Below are positions 36,901 through 47,479 of a stretch of 64,000 bases of DNA, piece after piece (within the stretch, counting starts at the first letter, position 1; each line of letters starts with the position of its first letter). Location of the stretch: NCBI GenBank assembly GCA_031772625.1, contig CM062820.1:87464069-87528068 (forward strand), in the 5' to 3' direction. The stretch is from Pinus tabuliformis (lineage: Eukaryota; Streptophyta; Pinopsida; Pinales; Pinaceae). Both the position numbers and the translations under genes were made by a program. A model generated the notes under the pieces. That model ran no database searches. It worked only from the letters and a program-made list of their open reading frames with translations, and had not been told where the DNA came from.

Positions 36901-37156
36901 CTGGATCTTCAACTTCCAATAAATTGTATATGCTTTCCCATGAAGCTTTGCCTAGGTTGGCACAGGTAGTATCACGTATCAAGCCCTTCTTTACCGGTTC
37001 CTCTTTGGTTAAGACTGGAAACTTTACTTTCTTTGATTTCTTTGACCATTCTCCTGAATTGATGAATTCAAACTTACTGTGGAAAATAAATAGATGATCG
37101 TAACAGAGGATAAAATCCATTCCAAGATAATGCACAATACATAATATTAACAACAA
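33998..37156 (-). pseudogene. Long coiled-coil ORF of a second LTR-type element, family not recognised
   Basis: Four open stretches (37156-36185, 35923-35489, 35272-34925, 34660-34229) and the DNA between them are all in one frame, making a single ~1053-codon reading frame ending TAA at 33998. I count about ten internal stops, seven of them TAG, most in Gln-rich stretches where CAG-to-TAG transitions are the simple explanation. The N-terminal ~320 codons look globular (SWESIYNLLEVEDPEVIEEE, then MADGRMFGSFRAEDIKKMYH). The middle is basic and charged. The C-terminal third is heptad-like and rich in Q/E/K/L (NEKLKEQLNLEKCKIDKQAL). I see no gag, protease, RT, RNase H or integrase motif. An exon-like stretch (MVECFEDFIHG) followed by GTAACA lies about 100 bp upstream on the same strand, so the true N-terminus may be spliced. 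Function unknown. Confidence 0.7.
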
Positions 37157-37159
37157 TTA

Positions 37160-38069
37160 AGCACAATAAGTGATATGCATTAGATATATTATGTTACCAT
37201 GGATGAAATCCTCAAAGCATTCAACCATAGCTGCTTTATTAATGATTTCGGCAACTACCCATCGTGATCATTAAATGCCATAATGATATGTGGCATCACA
37301 CATATTCATAATGATTCTTTAAAGTAAATATGGTGAGTTTCCCGATCAGCAATTAGCAATAATTGCATATTGCAGATCGATAGGCCCAACTTTATGCTTT
37401 AGTCACTTCCTTCATATAGCTCTGATTGCAATAAAGAGTGAGTTGTCATAGGGAGGCGGGATAATCTTTAAGAAATCAATAAATCGTTTATTTCTCATTT
37501 ACTAATGATTTATGCTCTTAAAACCAGCAAGCATTCGTTTAACCGTACTATTTCCACTTTATTAACAAGCGTGCCTTTATTTATGATGATGAAATTGCAT
37601 CAGCGGATCTCAAATGGGCATTCGTTATGTGTTTTGGGACCTTACCGATGCGCGATTGTGATCGCCTTGTCACATCGGCAAAGCTATATGACCCCATGGA
37701 ATGTTTCCTTAAGAAATTTGTGATATGCGCTTTTCGATTGTTTTATCGCATCGGGGAATGCCAAAGGAAACGTTAAGTCCATCTTTTAGCCAAAGGATGT
37801 GTGCGATGCGATATTTTTTATTTATAGTTTATCTTATGACAAGGTTTTGTTTCGTGTTTACATTGGATTGGACCTCATCATAAGGATTTTCATGTATGAT
37901 ATGGATTTTTTGCAAAATGTGATTGTTATTGAAGTTATCCTAAAAGCAAAAAGACTTATTATTTAGAACTATTGATTTTAGCTAAGTTTATTAAAAAAGG
38001 GACCCATTTCTTGTTAAAAATTTTATATAAAAATTTTGAAATGGGGAGGGTTGTTGTATAGCACAACAG
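37160..38069 (-). repeat. LTR-like right end of the second element
   Basis: In plus orientation it ends GAGGGTTGTTGTATAGCACAACA at 38069, preceded by AAGGGACCCATTTCTTG. The Tat-like LTR ends in the same style (AAGGGTCCCCCTTTGCTTG then GGGGGTTGTTGGTGACCACAACA, given here in two parts). Both also carry GATGCGATG-type words further in. I therefore read this as the 5' LTR of a minus-strand element whose body is the long coiled-coil frame. The left, 3' LTR-like DNA (about 32.8-34.0 kb) lacks the matching inner end and seems deleted there. Confidence 0.5.
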
Positions 38070-38070
38070 G

Positions 38071-41000
38071 TTTCTAATATTTTTCCCTTGGGTTTATTAA
38101 TTCCCAATGGTTTGTAATATCAAATTATTGGTTTTCTTCGTTCTTCAACTTTTTAATATTAATAATTCCTTGGGTTTATAATCCCTTGAGGTTTTATTGT
38201 TAATCCCTTGGGTTTATTATTCGTTTGGGTTTATTATATCAATCCCTTGGGTTCATTATTCCCTTGGGTTTATATTATTAGTCCCTTTTGTTTAATAATA
38301 TTGCCTTAGGTTCATAATCGCTTGGGGTTTTAGTATTAATCCCTTGGGTTTATAATATCAATCGCTTGGGTTTATTATTCGCGAGTCAAACATGGTTTAT
38401 TATAATGTTGACCATGGCCCAACATGGAATTGTGATAGGAATTGTCTCAATATGTAAATCAATGATGGTCGATCATGTTTATTTTAATGTTTATAATATT
38501 AGTCCCTTGGATTTAATATTATTCCCTTGGGTTCATAATCCCTTGGGGTCTTAGTATTAATCGCTTCATTTTATTATTCCTTTGGGTTTCTCATATTAAT
38601 CCCAAGGGTTTATTATTCCCTTAGGTTTATAATATCGATCATGGTAAACCATGGTTGATTCTCGCATTCTGACAATGATTGTCTCACCATCAAACTAAAT
38701 CATGTTTATTTTGATGTTTGTAGTATTTACATTTGGGTTTATCATTGTTGGGTTTATAGTATTTGGCCCTTTGGTTTAATATTATTCCATTGGGTTCATA
38801 ATCCCTTGGGCTTTTAGTATTAATCCCTTGGGTTTATTGTTCATTGGGTTTTTAGTATTAATCCCTTGGCTTTATTGTTCATTTGGGTTTATAACATCAA
38901 TCCCTTAGGTTCATTATTCCATTTGGTTTATAATATCAATCATTGTAAACCATTTTTGATCATATCCAAACGTGGTCAATCATGGTTGAATGTCGCATTG
39001 TGACAAGAATTGTCTCACCATCAAAATAAACCATTTTTTTTAGTGTTTGTAGTATTTATATTTGGGTTTACCAATGTTGCGTTTATAATATTAGTCCCAT
39101 GCTTCAATGTTGTTGGATCTATGGTATTAGGCCCTTCAGTTTAATATTATTCCATTGGGTGCATAATTCCTTGGACTTTTACTATTAATCCCTTGCGCTT
39201 ATTGTTCATTGGGGTTTTAGTATTAATCCCTTGGGTTTATTGTTCATTTGGGTTTATAATATCAATCCCTTGGGTTCATTATTGTGTTTGGTTTATAATA
39301 TCAATCATTGTAAACCATTGTCAATCATAGCCAAACATGGTGAGTCATGGTTGAATGTCGCATTGTGACAAGAATTGTCTCACCATCAAAATAAACCATG
39401 TTTATTTTAGTGTTTGTGGTATTTATATTTGGGTTTACCAATGTTGGTTTTATAATATTAGTCCCTTGGTTGAATGTCACATTTTGACAAAGATTGACTC
39501 ACCATGAAAATATACCATGTTTATTTTAGTGTTTGTAGTGGTTACATTTGGGTTTAACAATGTTGGGTTTATAATATTAGTCCCATGGATTTAATATTAC
39601 TTCCTTGGGTTCATAAACCCTTGGGGTTTTAGTATTGATCCCTTTGTTTATTATTCCTTTAGGTTTATAATATCAATTCCTTGGGTTTATTATTCCCTTT
39701 GGTTTATAATATCGATCATGGTAAACCATTGTCAATCATAGCCAACCACGGTTCAATGCCACATTGCGACAACGATTGTCTCACCATGAAAATAAATAAT
39801 AATCCCTTGGGTTTATTATTCCTTTGGGTTTCTTATATCAATACCTTGGGTTTATAATCCCTTGGGCTTTTAGTATTAATCCCTTGGGTTTATTGTTCAT
39901 TAGGGTTTTAGTATTAATCCCTTGGGTTTATTGTTCATTTGGGTTTATGATATCAATCCCTTGGGTTCATTATTCTGTTTGGTTTATAATATCAATCATT
40001 GTAAACCATTGCCCCTTGGGTTTATTATTCCTTTGGGTTTATTATATCAATACCTTGGGTTTATTATTCCCTTGGGTTTATAATCCCTTGGGCTTTTAGT
40101 ATTAATCCCTTCGGCTTATTGTTCATTGGAGTTTTAGTATTAATCCTTTGGGTTTATTGTTCATTTGGGTTTATGATATCAATCCCTTGGGTTCATTATT
40201 CCATTTGGTTTATAATATCAATCATTGTAAACCATTTCCCCTTGGGTTTATTATTCCTTTGGGTTTATTATATCAATACCTTGGGTTTATTATTCCCTTG
40301 GGTTTATAATCCCTTGGGCTTTTAATATTAATCCCTTGGGTTTATTGTTCATTTTGGTTTATGATATCAATCCCTTGGGTTCATTATTCAATTTATTTTA
40401 TAATATCAATCATTGTAAACCATTGCCTCTTGGGTTTATTATTCCTTTGGGTTTATTATATCAATACCTTGGGTTTGTTATTCCCTTGGGTTTATAATCC
40501 CTTGGGCTTTTAGTATTAATCCCTTGGGTTTATTGTTCATTAGGGTTTTAGTATTAATCCCTTGGGTTTATTGTTCATTTGGATTTATGATGTCAATCCC
40601 TTGGGTTCATTATTCTGTTTGATTTATAATATCAATCATTGTAAACCATTGCCCCTTGGATTTATTATTCCTTTGGGTTTATTAGATCAATACCTTGGGT
40701 TTATTATTCCCTTGGGTTTATAATCCCTTGGGCTCATTATTCCGTTTGGTTTATAGTATCAATCATTGTAAACCATTTCCCCTTGGCTTTATTATATCAA
40801 TACCTTGGGTTTATTATTCCCTTGGGCTTTTTGTATTAATCCCTTGGGTTTATTGTTCATGGGGTTTTAGTATTAATCCCTTGGGTTTATTGTTCATTGG
40901 GTTTATGATGTCAATCCATTTGGTTCATTATTCCATTTGGTTTATAACATCAGTCATAGAAAACCACTACCCCTTGGCTTTATTATATCAATACCTTGGG

Positions 41001-42185
41001 TTTATTATTCCCTTGGTTTTATAATCCCTTGGGTTTGTTGTTCATTGGAGTTTTAGTATTAATCCCTTGGGTTTATTGTTCATTTGGGTTTATGATATCA
41101 ATCCGTTGGGTTCATTATTCCGTTTTGTTTATAATATCAATCATTGTAAACCATTGCCCCTTGGGTTTATTATTCCTTTGTGTTTATTATATCAATACCT
41201 CCAAGGGTTTATTATTCCCTTGAGTTTATAATCCCTTGGGCTTTTAGTATTAATCCCTTAGGTTTATTGTTCATTGGGGTTTTAGTATTAATCCCTTGGG
41301 TTCATTATTCTGTTTGGTTTCTAATATCGATCATTGTAAACCATTGTCAATCATAGCCAAACATGGTCAATCATGGTTGAATGTCGCATTATGACAAGAA
41401 TTGTGTCCCCATCAAAATAAACCATGTCTTTTTTGGTGTTTGTGGTATTTATATTTGGGTTTACCAATGTTGGTTTTATAATATTCTTCCCTTGGTTCAA
41501 TGTCGCATTTTGACAGAGATTGACTCACCATGAAAATAAACCATGTTTATTTTAGTGTTTGTAGGGTTTATATTTGGGTTTAACAATGTTGGGTTTATAA
41601 TATTAGTCCCATGGGTTTAATATTATTTCCTTGGGTTCATAAACCCTTGGGGTTTTAGTATTGATCCCTTTGTTTATTGTTCCTTTCGGTTTATAATATC
41701 AATCCCTTGGGTTTATTATCTCATTCGGTTTATAATATTGATCATGGTAAACCATTGTCAATCATAGCCAACCATGGTTCAATGTCACAATGTGACAGGG
41801 ATTGTCTCACCATGAAAATAAATAATAATCCCTTGGGTTTATTATTCCTTTGGGTTTATTATATCAATACCTTCGGTTTATTATTCCCTTGGGTTTATAA
41901 TCCTTGGGCTTTTAGTATTAATCCCTTGGGTTTATTGTTCATTGGGGTTTTAGTATTAATCCCTTGGGTTTATTGTTCATTTGGGTTTATGATATCAATC
42001 CCTTGGGTTCATTATTCTGTTTGGTTTATAATATCAATCATTGTAAACCATTGCCAATCATAGCCAAACATGGTCAATCATGGTTGAATGTCTCATTGTG
42101 ACAAGAATTGTCTCACCATCAAAATAAACGATGTTTATTTTAGTGTTTGTAGTATTTATAAACCCTTGGGTTCATAAACCCTTAG
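38071..42185 (+). repeat. Hierarchical minisatellite, CCCTTGGGTTTAT core
   Basis: About 4.1 kb is built from ~19-22 bp variants of CCCTTGGGTTTATTATTCC and related forms (CCCTTGGGCTTTTAGTATTAAT; GTTTATAATATCAATCATTG, shown as fragments). These are grouped into higher-order units of roughly 180-230 bp that restart at GCCCCTTGGGTTTATT (about 40012, 40238, 40430, 40651, 41155). A second, longer module containing CATGGTTGAATGTCGCATT and CTCACCAT recurs near 38650, 38980, 39340, 39480, 39750, 41370, 41500, 41780 and 42080. All long open frames inside (for example 39824-40099 and 40695-41024) translate the repeat itself (PLGLLFxWVYYINTLGLLFP) and are not genes. Confidence 0.95.
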
Positions 42186-43199
42186 GGTATTTTCCCACTT
42201 TTAATACTATTAGCACGACTGTCGAGGCATCACCCTCATCGCAATCGGCAATCAGCATTTCCCCATAGATATATATACATTATATGGTTGATATGATAGA
42301 CCCGCCACAGTCATGAAACGTAATACATAGGCTTTCATGTCCAGCTTACCCATATCGCAATCGACACTTATTTCTATTATAATATCTTTATAATTGAAAT
42401 ATGTAAAATGCGCAATCATAAAAATACTTTTCGACCTGCCGGACCTAACGGCACTTACAACCATAATGAATATACCTTTCAGGTCTGGCCCGCGATCGTA
42501 AATCGCAATCGCTGATCATTGAATGCACCAACATATGTATTTAATGTTTTACAGAGCCACCATGTTGTTTAAACATAACGTAAATATGTTTCGGGTCTGG
42601 CTTAACCATATCGCAATCGGTAATCATTGAATGCACCAACATACGTATTCAGCGCCTTATGGACCTACTGGCCTTTTAAACATAATGTAAATATGTTTTC
42701 GGTCTGCCAGCATTAATAGCAATCGGCAATCTTTATCTGTGTAGATACATATAACTGCGGACCCGCCGGGACTTTACAACAAAATATAAATGTGTTTCGG
42801 GTCCGCACTACTCATCGCAATTGGGGATCAGTGATTCCTATAGTAATAACCTACTCACTGCACTTTTGCGATTGTGATTTATTTGCATTAGTAATATACA
42901 TATAAGGGGACCGCTCCATATAACTTCTTATATTATGACTTGATTTAATTATTGGTTGTATTCAGTGCCTTACGAACCCACCGGGCTTTTAAACATAACA
43001 TAAATATGTCTCGGGTCCGCCACCATTAATCGCAATTGAAAATCTTTATATATGTACATACATATAACTGCGGACTCGCGGGGACTTTACAACAAAATAT
43101 TAATGTGTTTCGGGTCTGCACTGCTCATCGCAATCGGGAATCAGTGATTCCTGTGGTAATAACCTGCCCGCTGCACTTTTGCGATTTATTTGCATTAGT

Positions 43200-43250
43200 A
43201 ATATATATATATATATATATATAGATATATATATATATATATATATATAA
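43200..43250 (+). repeat. (TA)n microsatellite inside the array
   Basis: About 50 bp of TA with one GA interruption, in the second unit of the array. Confidence 0.95.
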
Positions 43251-43548
43251 GGGGTCCACTCCATATAACTTCTTATATTATGAGTTGATTTAATTCTTGC
43301 TTGTATTCAGTGCCTTACGGACCCGCCGACATTTTAAACATAACGTAAATATGTTTCGGTTCCGCCACCATTAATCGCAATAGTCAATCTTTATATATGT
43401 ACATACATATAACTACGGACTCGTAGGACTTTACAACAAAATATAAATGTGTTTCGGGTCTGCACTGCTCATCGCAATCAGGAATCGGTGATTCCTGTGG
43501 TAATAACTTGCCCGCTGCACTTTTGCAATTGTGATTTATTTGCATTAG

Positions 43549-43549
<1 letters not shown>

Positions 43550-43582
<33 letters not shown>
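43550..43582 (+). repeat. (TA)n microsatellite inside the array
   Basis: About 16 TA units at the equivalent place in the third array unit; the first unit has only ATATACATATA there. Confidence 0.95.
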
Positions 43583-43584
<2 letters not shown>

Positions 43585-43640
43585 CGACCACTCCATATAA
43601 CTTCTTATATTATGAATTGATTTAATTCTTGCCTATATTA

Positions 43641-45720
43641 TTATAATATTATACTATTATAATATTATTATAATATTATAATCAAATATTATTATTATTA
43701 TTATTATTAATTTTTTTATAATTTTATATTACCGGATTATTTAAATAATATAATGATAATCTAATATTATTAATAATCTTATATAGTTATTAATAATCCT
43801 AAATCTATTTGATAATATTTATATAGTTATTGATATTCCTAAATACTGATAATAATTAACCCTATGTATACAAACGCTAAGATAAATATTAAAAATATTA
43901 ATATTATTATGAGTTTATATTATTATAATAATACTAATATAATAATCATAAATATATAAGTATATAAGAATATAGTTGCTATTCTTTGTATAGTTATTAA
44001 TTATCATAAATAATAAATAATTGGTATTTATTGTTTTTATATCTCTTTTCACGAATGAATGGATTCACCTCGAGTTAGTAAATTGAAGGATCTGTACAAA
44101 TCATAGATTAATACAAACCTTTGGTCACCACTTCATTTTCGTTTTAAATATTTAGGTAATAATATGTTAGATACTTGTGATTTGATGAATGAAATAGTCT
44201 CTTTTTCTGAGTGAACATGTCCTATTTCACCAATGGACAAGGAAGATAGATTGTTGTGGATGATCAAAAGATTGAATAATTGTCCAAAAGTAAAATTATT
44301 CCTTTTTATATAAAATCTTTTCATATCAGAAGGTAATCTATTCCTATTATTTGGCCGAGTATGATGCAATAATATTGATTACATTATTATTATAATAGTA
44401 ATTATATTTGTATATTATTATAATAATATAATAATAATAATAATATAATATTATTATTGTACATTATAATTGTTATTATTATTTTTATAATTTTATATTA
44501 TTAGGTTATTTAAATAATATAAAAATAATCTAATATTATTATTGGCTATTCTTCTTATTAATTAATATATATTAGGAGTTTTTATAATTATTATAATATT
44601 AATATAATATTTATACAAATATATATAAATAATATGGTTGTTAATATTTATATAGTTATTAATAATCCTAAATACGTATTGAGGAGGCCAAGGTTATTAC
44701 CAAGGTGAAGCGATTGAAATTGAAAGAAGACCTAACAATCTCAATATAGATGATGGCTAGAAGATCAGTCGTTGTTGGATCCCTTCCCTTTCTTCTTAGT
44801 CTTGTCATTTTGTCCCCTTATTCCCCAGTTCCTTCTCCTTATAGCTGTCTTTTCCTTCCTTCTGGGATTCTCCTTTTTGGTATATTTTTTACTATTGTCC
44901 TGTTCTTGTCCTCCTTTAAAAAAAATAAAAAATAAAAATAAAATAAAATAAAATTTAAAAAATAAAAATAAATAAATAAAATAAAATTTCACGCTCGTTT
45001 TAATTTTTACTATTTCCTTATCAAAATTTTATGAATATTATTCCTATTTGTTACTAAGTTCTACCTTTACCATATAAATAAAAATAGAAATATATATTAA
45101 TTTTAACCAATACTTATAATTTATTCCATTAAATCATAATTAAAATTAATTAATTAATTAATTAATTAATAAATTAGTAAATAATTAAATAATTAAATAT
45201 TTCTAATATATAAATCCCTTTTCTCATTCCTAGCAATTCAATTGATTAAATAAATTAGAATTAGGTAACTTAGTATAATAATTAAAATAAAATAATTTAA
45301 CATTCTATGATATAAACCCCTTTTTTCGTATATGATTAAATAGATTATAAATGAGTTAAATTAAATAATTTGTTAACCTAAGAGAAGTATTTTAATATGA
45401 TAAAATTGAATAACTAATATATTACAAGTAGTTATTTATTCTATTAATTTTGACTTATTAATTTTTTAATATTAATTTTAATCTAGCCGTTTTAGATAGT
45501 CGTTGATGGTCAACCCAGTCAACCTAGCTATTTGGATGATCTACTCTGCCTATATAATTGGCAACCATGATCTGACTCCTCAACTTGTCCTGATGATGAA
45601 CCAAGCTAGTTGGTTTGAAACGCGTCAACAAAGGTTTTCTCTATGTGATTTACACCGAAATTCTTCTTAATAATTGTTATGGATCACAAAAGCCTCAATT
45701 CAACAACCCATAATGGTTAT
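43641..45720. other. Very AT-rich spacer, no gene seen
   Basis: Runs of TTATTATAATA, A-rich AAATAAAATA (about 44917-44990) and TTAATTAA (about 45142-45172). Short open frames, including one of T/P/L-rich sequence at 44750-44935, have no family resemblance. Confidence 0.6.
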
Positions 45721-45721
45721 T

Positions 45722-45816
45722 AATGTGGCTGATATAAGCTTATCAAATTATATCAACCACATTAGAAAATGTGGTTGATATATGCTTGATATATGCCTAT
45801 CCGCATATATCAACCA
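45722..45816. repeat. Alternating inverted repeats of a 15 bp motif
   Basis: AATGTGGTTGATATA occurs four times in alternating orientation: forward at 45722-45736 (one mismatch), reverse at 45749-45763, forward at 45768-45782, and reverse (14 bp, shifted by a few bases) at 45803-45816. Copies two and three form a perfect 15 bp stem with a 4 bp AGAA loop. A fifth forward copy lies at 46229-46242. Confidence 0.9.
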
Positions 45817-45939
45817 TATCTACCTTGGTAAATATGGCTGTGCTAATTATATCTCAATCATTTACATTTAAGTAATTAATTGGAAACTAAGGTCACTTAG
45901 AAAAAATAAATTAACAAATTTATATGATTTGAGGATGTC

Positions 45940-46640
45940 GTCTGGAACATTATTTAAATCACAAATTTTCACTCTCGACATTTAGAGTTTTATAAAACCA
46001 TTATCAGTGATTGAAATTCTGACAAATTGATTAATGGAAAATTCAATAAGATGTAGTCTGAAACATTATTTAAGTAGTAATTTTTCACTTTTGACATTTA
46101 GGGTTTTACAAAAATGTTACGATAAATTGGTAGATGGAAAATTTAAAAAATAATAAAATAAATATAGAAAGCAATTATAGAAAGAAGAAAACAGATATAA
46201 AATTAGTATAATCATATTAAAAATATTAATGTGGTTGATATAGTTGAATGTTTCATAAATATAATAAAAAAAACTATTGCAATAAAAAATTACACATTTT
46301 ATTGTAAAATAGATATTTTTCCAAATAAAATTTGGTTATATATAAATGAATGTTATAAATAATAACGAGGACATTTTCATGGAGGAACTAATTAAAATTG
46401 GAATAATCTCAAATCCTTAGGAAATTTGTGGAGTGGTGAATCACATGGCACCAATCTAATTTTTTAAACTGCTAAATAAAATTTGCTTATATATAAATAA
46501 ATGTTCTAAATAATAATGATGAACTTATCAAGGAGGAATTTACTAGAATCGGAATAATCTCAAATCCCTAAAAAAATGGTGGGAGAGCATATGGCAGGAA
46601 TCAAATTTTTAAAATTTATTGAAAATCAATACAAGTTAAC
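45940..46640 (+). repeat. Two diverged tandem duplications (~112 bp and ~155 bp)
   Basis: GTCTGGAACATTATTTAA... and GTCTGAAACATTATTTAA... restart about 112 bp apart near 45949 and 46061, both with CATTTAG.GTTTTA. AAATAAAATTTGGTTATATA near 46324 and AAATAAAATTTGCTTATATA near 46476 restart about 152 bp apart, both with GGAATAATCTCAAATCC. No gene is present. Confidence 0.75.
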
Positions 46641-47430
46641 AAACTCTACATTACAGAGATTGATAAATATTAAAACTAAATATACACTGAAGATATTCTT
46701 TTGAGAATCAATCTAAACCATCAATTAAAAAAAATAAACAAATCATTATCCACCTTAAATTAAAATAATTTTTTTTAACAAAATTAATTCATAAAAACCA
46801 ATAAACAAACATTAAAAAATTGTGACGTTTTAACCGGGCTTTCGCACTTATCGCATGGGTGAAGTGGGCAAATTAATGGGTGAAGATTAATGTGAAGAAG
46901 ATGAAGGTTGTGATCGAGGGGTAACGGTTTAGGGTTAACTTTAAAAGTAAAGATGAAGCCTGGTTAAACTTTTTAGATTAAAGTGAATCTAAAAAGGTTG
47001 TCATCGAGGGGTAAGGATTTAGGGTTAACTTTAAAAGTTGAGATGGAGGTTGGTTAAAATTTTACGAGTGAAACTTAAAGTCGAAAGTTGGTGGAAGTTA
47101 ATAAACGTTTAATTTTTTCCTGTTTGATTGATACGGTAGATGCTTGAAATGTCGACCACAACCTCAATCCGGAAATAGTATCATCGATGTACGAATGATA
47201 TTTTAGTAAGGTATGACCAATTTTCAAACATGTTAAAGTATAATTTCGGGCATTTATTTGTCAATTTGAATTATTTTTAAAAGATATTTTTTGAGAATAT
47301 ATTTATAAAATTCATGTGAATTCTACATATTTTTAAAGTGGTGATTTGTGAAAAATTTTGGTTTGTGTAGGATGGGCATGTATAGGCTAGCGCTTTTCAC
47401 CGGGGAACTCATTAGATTATCATCACTATA
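46641..47430. other. Spacer with a 90 bp direct repeat
   Basis: ATCGAGGGGTAA.GxTTTAGGGTTAACTTTAAAAGT occurs near 46914 and 47004 (quoted motif contains variable sites). The contained TTTAGGG words are single and not a telomere array. No coding signal; the 5' part of the chromovirus to the right is missing here. Confidence 0.55.
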
Positions 47431-47479
47431 GAGAATGGAGCGTGATTAAGCGCTTCGTAGCGTTGTTTGGATTTCATGG

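Larger units (their letters stand above)
42540..43640 (+). repeat. Tandem array of ~313-344 bp units
   Basis: Anchors AAATATGTxTCGGGTCxGCC at 42688, 43001 and 43345, and ACTTTACAACAAAATAT at 42771, 43084 and 43428, give three units of 313-344 bp plus a partial one to the left. Each unit contains ATCGCAAT words, TGCACTTTTGCGATT and GGGxCCxCTCCATATAACTTC. The length difference comes from (TA)n growth inside the units (43200-43250 and 43550-43582). It directly follows the minisatellite. Confidence 0.9.

Noticed and set aside
39824..42063. Several long plus-strand open frames reading PLGLLF/WVYYIN repeats
   Set aside because: They are direct translations of the CCCTTGGGTTTAT minisatellite, change frame with unit length, and have no start context or domain.
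46906..47030. TTTAGGG words as an interstitial telomere
   Set aside because: Only single words inside a 90 bp direct repeat; no tandem TTTAGGG run.
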